This document shows, in pieces, positions 37,961 through 47,863 of a DNA stretch of 64,000 nt. The notes under the pieces were generated by a model. The model did no database searches and was not told the origin of the DNA. It saw only the letters and a program-made list of their open reading frames with translations. The translations under genes and the position numbers were made by a program. This stretch comes from Prostheceraeus crozeri (Eukaryota > Platyhelminthes > Polycladida > Euryleptidae), in NCBI GenBank assembly GCA_907163375.1, contig CAJQUW010005245.1, positions 310,001-374,000 on the forward strand, written 5' to 3'. Every line of letters starts with the position of its first letter. Position 1 is the first letter of the stretch.

Positions 37961-40567
37961 ATGCCCTCACTACTTTTGATTAACGCCCGTTCCATTGCAT
38001 CTGATGGAAAAATGGACGAATTGCGTCTATCCTGCTCGTGCCTCGACCCAGATATAGTTATTGTGACAGAATCTTGGTTAAATGATGCCCATGATGATTC
38101 CTTCTTTCAAATGCCGAGTTTTCAACTTTTGAGATGTGATCGCAATGATCGTATTGGTGGTGGTGTTGCGATATGGATAAAGTCAAATATTTCTGTCACT
38201 CGTCATAACTTTTCTTGTGTTCGTTGTGAAGCTATTTTCATATCTTTTAAGTTGAAAAACTACAATTTTGTGCTACTGACTATGTATATTCCGCCTCAAT
38301 TGCCTGTGACTTTTCGCAAGGAGATATCAGATAACATATGTGATCATTTAGATGCTGTTGCGAAAGATATACCAGATGTTAATATCATTGTTGCTGGTGA
38401 TTTGAACAACTTCGAAACATCTTCATTACAAAGTGCATACGATTTGGTCGACAAAGTTGTGACTCCTACACGTGGCAACGCCGTTTTAGACCGAATATTG
38501 GTCAGCCAATCGCTTGCTGATAATTATCCACCTGCTCATGTAGGTCCACCTTTCAATCTGAAACGTCGGGGCTCTCATTGTCAAGTATTTTTGCGCCCAA
38601 AAGTAGACAGTGTTAGAAATGTTCATGAGCATAAACGTGTATTGTATGATACAAGTGATCATCATATTTCCCAATTTCTTTCTAAGCTCAATGATTGTTC
38701 TTTTGCTGAAGTGTATAGTGAATCAGATGTTGACAAAAAAACTGAATTGTTTTATGCAAAATTCTTTGAGTGCTTGTCTGCTTTTCCATGTAAAGTTGTA
38801 ACCATGACATCGAAAGATAAGCCGTGGATGACACCGTATTTGAAAGATCTGATGAACAAAAGGTGGAAGGCTTATCGCGAGAGAAATTTTCCGTTGTATA
38901 ATCATTATAAAGAGAAGTGTAAATATGAAATTGTGAAATGCAAAGAAAAGTGGGTTCAGAGTTCAAAGGAGTCTTCGCGAAATGTGTGGAATGTAGTCAA
39001 TGACATAAAAGGCAAGCATAATGGCAACCCTATTTCGTGCATAATGCAAGAGTACCCGGATGGTCAGACTGCCGCCGATGCTGTAAATAGCATCTTTGCT
39101 GATTACCTAACTGACAGTGAGCCATTGACATACTGTGATGACGATGATTGGTGTCCTTTGTCGGATCCTATTGATGTGTTTAACTTTTTGGATAATCTAT
39201 CTTTGCGTAAAGCTACTGGCTCTGATGGCATATCAAATCAATTTTACAAGCTGGCTTCCCCCTTTATCTCAGAGCCTCTTTGTAACATTATTAACTCTTC
39301 TGTTATAGCGAGAAGGGTGCCGTGCATTTTTAAAAATTGTGTAATTTCACCAGTCCCGAAATGTATGCCTGTTTCCATTCATGAACTACGCCCGATTACT
39401 TTGTTGAGTGTACCAGCCAAGTTGCTAGAATATCTTGTGCTGAAGCATATGCGTGATACATTTTGCAAAAACATTCCTGATTTTCAGTTCGCCTATAAAC
39501 GTCTCTCGAACACTACTTCTTGTCTAATTACGATGCATGATGCCGTGACTAGCATATTGGACTGCTCTGACTCAGGAGGCTGCATTATGCTAAACTATGA
39601 TTTTTCCAAAGCTTTTGATACTATTTGTCACAATGTTCTTGTCCGGAAGCTTATTGATTACTGTTATCCACATGGTTTTATTTCTTGGCTTTGCTCCTAT
39701 TTAACAAACAGGTACCAATCTGTGAAAATGCTTGATTCTCTTAGTCAGCAGCGTATTGTGACCAGTGGTGCACCCCAGGGATCGCTCTTGGGTCCATATC
39801 TTTTTGTCCTGTACTGTAGCGATATAAAGCCCATGTCCACGACTACCGTTTTAACTATGTATGCTGATGACATTTGGGAAATCTGTCCTATTTATAGGAA
39901 TGATATTGTCAAGTCTTTGGGAGCCGTGTCCGAAGAGTTTTATAATATATCAGAGTGGGCTGACTTGAACAAATTGAAATTAAATCAATGTAAAACAAAG
40001 GCTGTGTGCATTTTGAAGAAAAATTTCTCTATTGTCTTCCCTTTTCCATTTAGTATTGTGAGCGAGTTAAAGATTCTCGGAGTAACTTGGAATAAGGATT
40101 TGAAATGGAACTCACATTTCCAGAATGTTATTTCTTTGTGTAATAAAAGGATGTATGTGCTTAGAGTGTTGCGTAGACTGTTAAGTCATGACGAGTTATG
40201 GTCTGTTTTTAAGGCCACAATTGAAAGCATTTTGCTCTATTGTACACAATTGTTTGGCGTTTACAGTTTTGAAACGAGACAGCAGATAGAAAGAATTTTC
40301 AAACGAGCTCGGAGAATTATCTGTAAAAATGATTGTATTTGTGCCAACAGTATATGTTCATTAGATAAAGTTCGCTTTCAAGCCTACCTTTCACTTTTTT
40401 ACAAGAGTCAGAACGTCGATCATCCTCTTTTTCCTGTTGTTCCGCACGTGCGTAATGATCGACTAATTGTACCTTTTTCTAGAACTAGCAAGAGACAAAA
40501 TTGTTACACTGTTCTCATCACCTTGGTTTTTAATGGTCTTTCTGACCTAACAAGTATACCAGCTTAA
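37961..40567 (+). CDS. LINE ORF2: APE endonuclease and reverse transcriptase
   Basis: An uninterrupted 868-residue enzyme that would nick target DNA and copy the RNA in place. The N-terminal APE-like domain shows Asn8 (LLINARS), Glu37 (TESWL), GGGVAIW and VAGDLNN (Asp147, Asn149). The usual final SDH motif reads GSH (204-206), so the catalytic Asp appears replaced by Ser. The reverse transcriptase contains LRPITLLSVPAKLLE, NYDFSKAFD, SGAPQGSLLGPYLF and MYADDIW (active site Y634-A-D-D637), followed by a thumb and a Cys-containing tail (RARRIICKNDCICANSIC). Full length for this group; the possible loss of endonuclease activity is inference. Confidence 0.92.
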   Translation: MPSLLLINARSIASDGKMDELRLSCSCLDPDIVIVTESWLNDAHDDSFFQMPSFQLLRCDRNDRIGGGVAIWIKSNISVTRHNFSCVRCEAIFISFKLKNYNFVLLTMYIPPQLPVTFRKEISDNICDHLDAVAKDIPDVNIIVAGDLNNFETSSLQSAYDLVDKVVTPTRGNAVLDRILVSQSLADNYPPAHVGPPFNLKRRGSHCQVFLRPKVDSVRNVHEHKRVLYDTSDHHISQFLSKLNDCSFAEVYSESDVDKKTELFYAKFFECLSAFPCKVVTMTSKDKPWMTPYLKDLMNKRWKAYRERNFPLYNHYKEKCKYEIVKCKEKWVQSSKESSRNVWNVVNDIKGKHNGNPISCIMQEYPDGQTAADAVNSIFADYLTDSEPLTYCDDDDWCPLSDPIDVFNFLDNLSLRKATGSDGISNQFYKLASPFISEPLCNIINSSVIARRVPCIFKNCVISPVPKCMPVSIHELRPITLLSVPAKLLEYLVLKHMRDTFCKNIPDFQFAYKRLSNTTSCLITMHDAVTSILDCSDSGGCIMLNYDFSKAFDTICHNVLVRKLIDYCYPHGFISWLCSYLTNRYQSVKMLDSLSQQRIVTSGAPQGSLLGPYLFVLYCSDIKPMSTTTVLTMYADDIWEICPIYRNDIVKSLGAVSEEFYNISEWADLNKLKLNQCKTKAVCILKKNFSIVFPFPFSIVSELKILGVTWNKDLKWNSHFQNVISLCNKRMYVLRVLRRLLSHDELWSVFKATIESILLYCTQLFGVYSFETRQQIERIFKRARRIICKNDCICANSICSLDKVRFQAYLSLFYKSQNVDHPLFPVVPHVRNDRLIVPFSRTSKRQNCYTVLITLVFNGLSDLTSIPA

Positions 40568-40616
40568 CTTTGTGACTATTTAACTTTGTGATATATTTTG
40601 TGATTTTCATTTTGAA

Positions 40617-40636
40617 AAATATATATATATATATAT
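40617..40636. repeat. (AT)n microsatellite at the LINE 3' end
   Basis: About ten AT dinucleotides directly follow the LINE 3' UTR and probably represent its 3' tail. Confidence 0.85.
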
Positions 40637-40898
40637 TCTCTTCTCTATTCTCTTTTAGTGTACTCATATTTTTTGGAGGAGACTGGAGAAAAACCGTGTG
40701 AAGCACACATCAACAAGATGGAAGCAGTCGAGTCGTATGCATACAACTGAAAGCGACATTTGATCAACTTTCATCGAAAATGATTGATAATTGATACAGA
40801 AATGATCACTAATAATAGGTTCAGGTAAGCTTATAATGATCAATGTTGCCAGTTAATTTTTCAAAAAACTAGGCTGCATATACTTGTCACCCGGAGTC

Positions 40899-40925
40899 GG
40901 AGTCCTATCAAAATGATAGGACTCC
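40899..40925. repeat. 12-bp perfect hairpin near the right hAT end
   Basis: GGAGTCCTATCA (40899-40910) pairs with TGATAGGACTCC (40914-40925) around a 3-base AAA loop. A similar, imperfect hairpin (GAGTCCTATCA, AA, TGATAGAACTC) lies near the left end at about 36728-36752. Confidence 0.85.
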
Positions 40926-41689
40926 GCATCCCTGCATTAAATGAGCATGAGTCGAGACCATGTAACACACGTGAGATATGCAAATTTTTACACTTTTGGA
41001 GAAATGTACACGAATTTGACTGATGATTATAGCAATAGAGAAGAAAGAAAAGTAATTTACAATTCTTCCATGTCATAGCAACATTGGAGAGGTAACATGG
41101 TTTGTAAAATTAGCAATTTGATAGGTTGCCTTTACTATATGCTAAGCCGTATCATAATAAGATGATTTTCTTAAGCGTGATCATATCACAAACTGCCACT
41201 GGAAGAGCAAAACATCACAATCAAGGAAGATTATCCTAATTGACTCTAAATGATGTTAATGGGTTCACACTGCTATTCAGATTCAAGAAATGACGTCTAG
41301 TGATCCATAGAATCATGTCGATGAAAATTAAAACAAAAGCACGACATCTCAGCCAAGAAACTCTCATAAGATCAATTAACTTTTTTTGAAGACTTGCAGG
41401 GATTTTGCATTATGTAGTTCATGAAATTTCCTACATCATCAGCTTAATTTCCGCTTAATTAAGATGCTTGTTAATAAATATTCATTCCTTTTGATATCCA
41501 ACTTGTTTCATACTACTTATAAAGTGGGCTTCATGCCGGTAGTATATAAATTTGCAAACAGTTAACTTTTTAAAAACTACTCGAATAATTTTTTAGACCA
41601 CAGGAACGTATTCTCCGTAAAAAACTGAATCTTTTCTTATAAAAAATTTCACTGTATACAGACACTTTTATTGAGTCGACAATCTACCT

Positions 41690-43325
41690 CTTTACGGTAT
41701 ACTTACTCTATCGTCCATGCATTTTTGCACGAAATTTTTTGTAACATGATAACAACTAGTGAAATCTTTATGAACAATCGAGAGATTCTGATCGCTATTC
41801 CATTCGACTTCCAAGTTATCTTTATCTTCAATCGTTCCTTGAGGAGTGAATGTGCGTAGGTCAAACACGACCAAAGATAGGCGAGACAGGCATCACAGTG
41901 TCATCTTCTAATTTTTCTATTCTTGCAAAACACATCCGATCATTTCGAGTACTATTTTCAATAATTTTTCATTCGAGTTGTAATTTTCCACCTTTCACAT
42001 TGAATGAGTGAAATGGGAATGAAATCGTCATTCACATATCATGACTGGATCACACGAAATGAAATGGATTATGGCCAAATTAATTAATTTGATTTTTACA
42101 TGGAGAAAATCAGTTGAGAATAATATCTTCAACTATGAAGCGATTTCATTTCTTATTGAGAATTTCAATGATTCTTTGCATGTTGTTTTGGAAATAACCA
42201 ACGAAAATAATTTCATAAATTAAATGAGAGCCATTGCGGCATGATAAGATCATGCACTAGATCTATCCGCCAGTCTGTTTTTGAAGAATTATTAATTTAT
42301 TGAAGCGCTCCAGATTATGAACCATTTTCTGCTTGTTTCGATAAATTTAATTAAAAGAAAATTGTATAATATTCTTGGCAAATTTTCAAAATTCTTCAAT
42401 TATTATCGTTATTTTACTTTTGACTTTAAAGTACTTTCTCATGTCTTATTCAAATGCTTTCAGAATTCCATTCAGAGCACATGGTTGCAGAAAACTCCAG
42501 GCGCCAGAGGCAATTATTACAGTGAATCAAGTCTAAGCTGTCATTCTCGCATAGCTTTAATCTGTTCGCGTGTGCGGTTGGATTCAGTTACTCACGTCAA
42601 AATTTTAAATCAAAAGCATCATTGCTTCAATAAAATGGCTTGTATTTCTCATTGTGACCATGTGAATTTGTGAATTTTTTAAGGAATTCTTCTATAACTG
42701 CAAAGCTTTCTTTTGAAAATTCAGCTGTTATAAGTAGGCAACTATACGAACCATACAAATGTGTGCCTCTCAGATTGTTACAGTTATCGTTTACCCATGA
42801 CTTTACGTGAATGAATTAATTCATGTACCGCTGGGGTACGTTGTTGTAATGAAACATCGCGTAAAGCATAAGATCAGATTTTCGACATGAATTCGGTGCC
42901 CAGTTTTCCTCGATGTGCATTTTCAATGTATATTACAATAAACTTATCACCTTTCTGAAAAAATAGAAAGCCTTTCAATGACAAAGTAATTTATCAATTT
43001 AATCAATGTGAGTTTGGATAGAGTCAAAATTTGTTGATGTTATTATATGACTTTCATTATGGATCATGTACAAAATATTTCTATCATAACACAGTGCTTA
43101 TCAGGTTTAAAAGAATATCTTAGACTTTTGTATTTGTAAGCTATGTTATGCTACTATGCCCCCGTTATGGACCGCATGGCATATGAATTTGATTTTGATA
43201 TCCTCGTAGCTTCCTGTCTGAGATTTTCTTTTAAAATTGAAGATAGAATGTGATGAGAGATAGATATTAATTGTTGATGATCAATGATAATTGTTTTGCA
43301 ATTCCAAAATTACAGTACTGCCGTC
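41690..43325. other. Intergenic stretch, no gene recognised
   Basis: Short open frames only, including one of 118 codons at 42317-42673 with no family features. No repeat termini noticed. Confidence 0.4.
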
Positions 43326-43329
43326 GTTG

Positions 43330-44376
43330 TTGTCCTGCATGGATAATGACTGCCTTGATGAGATCGACATCACAATTCGCAGCGGGTTAGATGTTATACT
43401 GAATATCAAACTGGATGATGCCGCTTGGGAGCAAGCTTGCTTATCTACTTTTTTAGGATGACTAGGAGTTAGATCAACACTTCCATCCTTCTTATCTTCA
43501 GCCGGTGCATCAAGAGAAATGTATTTGACTCTTCTACCGAAAGATTTTCACGATGCTGATCAGTGTTTGGAATCAGCTGAGAAAAATAGTGTTCCTTAAC
43601 CCAGTCTGCTGGAATCCTGTCATATAAACAAAATTATTTAGACAAAACAGTATCTAGGGTGAAGACGGATTATCTTTTAGCAAAAGCAGATACTCTCACA
43701 TCCCGAATACACCTTCAGTGCATTAGAGGTTCTTTCGCGGGAGCTTGGCTGAACTGTCCACCATCCCAGTCTCTGCAGACCAAATTAACGAATGATGAAA
43801 TTCGCACTGCAGCTGGTCTTCGTCTTGGGACACCTCTGTGTGAGCCCCTTGAGTGTCCTTATGGAGTGACTTGACAAGACAAGTTTGCATGGACTATCCT
43901 GCTCCAGTCGTCATCATGCGGCTAACAATTTACTGTCTAAGACATTGAATTCCATCAACATATTATCAATAATTGAACCTTCAGGTCTTATACAGTCTGT
44001 AGTGAATGGCATGATGGTGTGTCGCTTATCCCATTCATGAAAGTGAAACCTCTTGCATGGGATTTCACATGTTGCGACACTTTGGCAGCCTCTCATCTTT
44101 ATGTTGCCAATGGAAAGGCGGGCTCAGTCGCAAAGTAGGCAGAGACGAAGAAATCTGTGAAGTATGAAACTCTCATGGATTCTTAATGACTTCAGCGGAG
44201 TTTCAATTGAGACCCCAGGTGCGTTCGGACTAGGTGCCACCCTTCATGTTCGACAGATCGGAAACAAATCAGGTGACCCTCTGACGACAGTCCAAATGAC
44301 CCAACGATTGAGTCTTGCCGTGCAGCGTGGTAAGAAAGCCTCTACCAAACATAGTCAGTTAATTATCGATTCCTAA
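43330..44376 (+). pseudogene. C-terminal remnant of a restriction-like-endonuclease LINE polyprotein
   Basis: Five consecutive pieces in shifting frames follow the order of a polyprotein tail seen in many invertebrate retroelements. These are (1) LDVILNIKLDDAAWEQACLS from 43330, broken by a GGA-to-TGA stop; (2) FAGAWLNCPPSQSLQT with AGLRLGTPLCEPLECPYG (to 43874); (3) LHGLSCSSRHHAANNLL, a Cys/His cluster plus R-H-x-x-N; (4) HDGVSLIPF with PLAWDFTCCDTLAA, where relatives have a PD...D pair; (5) 44164-44376 with the terminal MTQRLSLAVQRGKKAS helix. The Cys-His, RHxxN and D...WD order resembles the endonuclease of R2/NeSL-type LINEs. The reverse transcriptase is missing. Non-functional. Confidence 0.7.
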
Positions 44377-44379
44377 GTT

Positions 44380-45010
44380 TTTGTTCCTTAGAGGTGTGCT
44401 GGGAGAATGGCAACTTTTGTAGCCTTTTTAGCAATAAAATATTTTCAGGAAGCTGTGTCCTGCGTTCAAAAAAATGATAAAGATAAAAACATCACTAAAT
44501 TTTGACTCCTCCCAAATTCCTATTAATCAGATCTCTGGTAAAGACATTTTTCGCAGTTTGTCAATCACCGATACCTCCATATTGCCTATAGGACCTACTA
44601 TTCTGGTCCGTGCAAAAAATGGCTGCTGTAGATTGCGATTTTTAAGGTTTTCGTATTATTAACTATTCTGTTTTTTGGAAGAAAAAGTTCAAAATTTCAT
44701 TTGGACATGTATGTATTTAATAATTATGTAAAATATAAAATTGATGTAAAGTTGCTTTAACAGAGGTCAAGCGGTTAACAAAATGAACCAGCAGGTATGA
44801 ATATGGAATTGACTTTCTGACCAATGCATTGGTCAAACGAAGAGGCTCCTTCACTTGTCTCGATCTGTTGCGCAGGAGTAGGAAGTTCGAGCAGAAATAG
44901 CTGCCGTGTGAATTATTTCTATCTGACCATCGGTCTTATCTGGTGTTGATCGACACGATAAGGAAGACAATGATCATGGGTTAACTGACCGTCTTTGAAT
45001 TAAAGTCGTT
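44380..45010. other. Intergenic stretch, nothing recognised
   Basis: AT-rich sequence between two retroelement remnants, with no assignable feature. Confidence 0.4.
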
Positions 45011-45985
45011 TTGAATGAATGAATGATAACTTTATCTTTATTAGATCCACCTGGTAATTCGGTGGAAGCATACAATTTACAAAATACATACATATTACGT
45101 GTACATAATGATAGAGATAATCTAACAAGTCATAAATTTACAGTACTTTACAAAAGATTGACTGAAACGGGTCGTTCGTCCAAAACGAGCGAGCAAGAGC
45201 TGGGTACCTCGAGTATGTCCTGCATGCCGAGTATTAAACAAGCCACGTAGTAAATGCTCGTCATGCTCAACAATAGCACGCATCAATTCTACTCAGGCAT
45301 TTTCAGCAACAGTCAAAAGAGAGGGGAATTGGTTAGGGTTGGCACCAGCAGTACGCAAAGCTCTGAGTTCCACAACTGACAATTTATGCAGGAGGTATTC
45401 CGGTGCATAAACCATACAGAAAACGCGTGCAATAAAACCGATCTTATCAAAGACGAGTAAGAATCAAGGATGAGTTTCTGAGGACAGTCGGCTCTCCTCA
45501 AACATATCAAAATGTAAAGTCGCTTACAACTTTTTTACAACGTTATCAATGTGAAGTATCCATTTCACATTTTCACACAAGGTAACGCCAAGAAAAGGAA
45601 GACCATCCACTTCCTGCAACATATTATGGCCATCAGGCAGGTAAATATCTGGAAAGGTCATATCCCTCCTTGTGACAATGTTCAAGACCTTGGATTTGCT
45701 GATGTTAATCGGCAAGTTAGCGATATCAGACCAGCAAAATATGTGGTCAAGCTCAGTTCTTATTTGATCATCACCAATGGAGGACAGACACATCATAAGC
45801 ATACTTGACATAAATCGAATTGCTACAAATGGGAGACAAGCTATCCAAAGCGAGACAGAACAGAATGGGACCAATTACACTGTCCTGAGGAACGCCACTA
45901 GAAACAATAGACCAAGCAGACGCTTGATCACCAATACAAACTCTTTGCTTTCTATCAGAAAAAACAGCGTGATTGAACATCGGAT
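45011..45985 (-). pseudogene. 5'-truncated LINE (CR1/Jockey-like), 3' half of ORF2 with tail
   Basis: On the minus strand the frame from 45980 gives the reverse transcriptase blocks SSGVPQDSVIGPILFCLALD and VKYAYDVSVL, where the active site YADD has become YAYD. After a frameshift, 45874-45524 continues with LPINISKSKVLNIV and LPFLGVTLCENVKW. 45510-45313 adds RSVLLHAFSVW. Toward 45163 the C-terminal RFGRTTRFSQSF is readable. The 3' end at about 45011-45025 is a (CATT)n-like tail (TTATCATTCATTCATTC), typical of CR1-like elements. Truncated upstream of the active site; not functional. Confidence 0.8.
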
Positions 45986-45989
45986 ATAT

Positions 45990-47750
45990 TACCTACATAA
46001 AACCCACAACGAAATGAATTAGTAGATATCGGTAATTTGTTATCCTTCCTTAGCCAGTTGAACTGCAACATTTTCGTGCTATGGTGCTCTGTATTTGATT
46101 ATTCAGCAAAATTCCATCATCAGCACAAATTTCTAATTCAAGATGAACTTGTCCTTGAACTAATAAACATCATTTTGTTTATGCACAAACTGGGGGTTGC
46201 TGAAATTAACTGATATTTACTTCAGTCAGCATTCAATTAAATAAAAATTTTGTGTTTTCGACTTTCGTATTTCACATACCTCAACGTATTACATCATAAT
46301 AACTGAGCAGGACGTGGACCCATTGCATTTAACATTTTTCATATTTGACTTACTTTAATGAGCCATCATTATTACATTTACTCATACATACGCTTTCTAC
46401 ATGGATCAAATGATGCATGTAGTTGGAGCTTATTTACGAGTATATGAGCTTCTGAATACTCATGTGCGGTCATTCTGAACAAGAAAATATCTTGAAATAT
46501 GATAATTTCTGATTGAACAATCATAGCTTACAGCCGTTTAACCGTTTACTGACTTTATATTTTGACGTACTGTGGATTAAAATAGTTATGAAATTTTCAC
46601 ACAATCATAGCTTTGCACGAAAGTCTCCGCGATTGAAATCCTTCATCAATGAAAATGATAGATATCATAGGAAAACAACTTTACTTCTCTAAAATTTTAC
46701 ATGAGCAATTCAGAATGAGTTGAACTTTACTGCAGTTCGTTGCGTTTTGCCTCGGCATAATGCTTCTGTGAAGAATGCACTGTCTTTAAGATTGATTTCA
46801 ACACAATGTCTAAGTTTAAACAATGTTTATCATCATCCTCTCATACTGAACAGATGATGCGCTAATGCTCTTCCTTAATTGTCATGTTTGATTTACATTA
46901 TTTACTGCGACAGAGTACTTGATAAGAAAGTATAAATTTGGGAGCAAAACTTGATGCCAATATAAACATGTTTATTCATTCAGCCAAAATATCAACTAAC
47001 TCTTCTCCTTCCCTACAGAATATATTTGAACTCCATCAAAACATGAATGGGATTGCACGTAGATCTTCATCGAAGGGGAGTATCCGCATCCAACCTACGT
47101 CAGGATGCAGCCTAAATAAATGAATTAAACGACGAGCAGAAAATCGTTAAACAAAAAGATCTATTTTTAGCACTGGCGATTGTTTCGGTGTGTTGCTTCT
47201 ATGCTGTGTTTGTATTGCTTTTGGGGAAGTTTGGATTTTTAGTCAATGAAGATGACAAGTACTATTTTCATTAATTTCCATCATTAGGTTGTCGTAGAGG
47301 TCAGAACGCATGAGATAAACGTCTGATCAATGAGACATCCGTGAACACTTTTGTAAGTGGCCCAAGTAGTCCATGACACAGTCCATGACACAGTCTGGGC
47401 CAGAAAATCTATCTTCATTTTCCTGATAAGATGTGAAGTGAACAACCATGGCATTAGACATACGTGGGCCGTGGAATCATCTTGATGGGACCCACGTGAT
47501 GCTGGAATTAATGTGAAGGTATTGATAAAATTAGAGGAGTGACTACCGTTTCTTTTCAGGTGGCTTAGTCTTTCGTCGTTCCGCACCTTCAAAGGTCGAT
47601 AGAACTAGGTGGACCTACAGTAGTTCAACCTTATAAAAGTTAATTAAGGATATTTAGAAAATAGGATTGAGTAAAGATATTAGAACTTACAAATTTATAA
47701 TTTGTAATTTATCATATATATATACTCGTATATATCTGTGTGTGAAAAGA
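45990..47750. other. Intergenic stretch, no gene recognised
   Basis: A minus-strand frame of 102 codons (47592-47284) has no recognisable family. A short TA-rich microsatellite lies at about 47714-47735. Confidence 0.4.
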
Positions 47751-47759
47751 AAAAAAACT

Positions 47760-47818
47760 GGTTCCGGACTAATTTCATCCTCAGCGGAATGATTGAATCA
47801 TCCTCAGCGGTTACAAGT
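47760..47818 (-). repeat. Short duplicated motif 3' of the second Penelope-like element
   Basis: On the minus strand CCGCTGAGGATGA occurs twice about 26 bp apart, with GATTCAATCATT between. It lies just beyond the end of the Penelope-like coding region and probably belongs to its 3' UTR. Confidence 0.6.
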
Positions 47819-47863
47819 TATAAAATCGCTTAAAATTAGCATTATATACAAATTTACATGTGT

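Larger units (their letters stand above)
36960..40636 (+). mobile_element. APE-type LINE (CR1/Jockey group) nested in the hAT
   Basis: A non-LTR retrotransposon with a short 5' leader, two tandem reading frames and a 3' end in an (AT)n tract (40617-40636). The start is approximate, set where hAT-like sequence gives way; no clear target duplication was found. ORF1 and ORF2 are both open, which makes this the best preserved retroelement of the window. A decayed relative lies at 52132-53424. Confidence 0.85.
36820..40790 (+). pseudogene. Possible BED zinc-finger remnants of the hAT element
   Basis: Left of the LINE, a plus-strand frame gives VKQKYRDTAVCKACNS (CxxC at 36869-36880), like the first half of a BED finger. 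Right of the LINE, a plus-strand frame from 40658 gives a YSYF start, C at 40697, and, after a stop, KRHLINFH (40751-40774), like the histidine half. BED fingers are the usual N-terminal DNA-binding domain of hAT transposases. Both pieces contain stops and no catalytic domain follows. This is weak, pattern-based evidence. Confidence 0.35.
36670..40934. mobile_element. hAT-type element containing a LINE insertion
   Basis: It starts CAGGGATGCGGAGTC (36670), ends GACTCCGCATCCCTG (to 40934), and is flanked by a perfect 8-bp direct repeat CATTAAAT (36662-36669 and 40935-40942). CAGGG termini plus an 8-bp duplication are diagnostic of hAT. The paralogous repeat R at 61.5 kb has the undisturbed target (TATTAAAT in the equivalent place). 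Without the LINE the element is only about 0.6 kb, so it was non-autonomous. Subterminal repeats of GGAGTC and a hairpin near the right end are present. Confidence 0.92.
36607..41687 (+). mobile_element. Repeat R, copy 1, split by a hAT element
   Basis: 36607-36669 and 40943-41687 together (808 bp) match, in reverse orientation, the uninterrupted repeat at 60824-61618 (795 bp). Examples are shared CAGCATTTATTAAATTCCCA on the left of the insertion and CATACTACTTATAAAG and CATTCCTTTTGATATCC on the right. The outer ends are weak inverted repeats (GTAGAGTGGTAACTCA and the complement of TGAGTCGACAATCTAC), suggesting a degenerate MITE-like DNA element. Divergence by eye is roughly 20-25 percent. 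Similarity may continue slightly beyond the left boundary. Confidence 0.8.

Noticed and set aside
46290-46400. Possible third copy of repeat R (shared GTGGACCCATT)
   Set aside because: Similarity does not extend beyond about a dozen bases.
47760-47818. Possible hammerhead ribozyme 3' of the second Penelope-like element (CTGAGGATGA repeats)
   Set aside because: Penelope-like elements can carry hammerheads, but the required CUGAUGA and GAAAC core segments are not both present.
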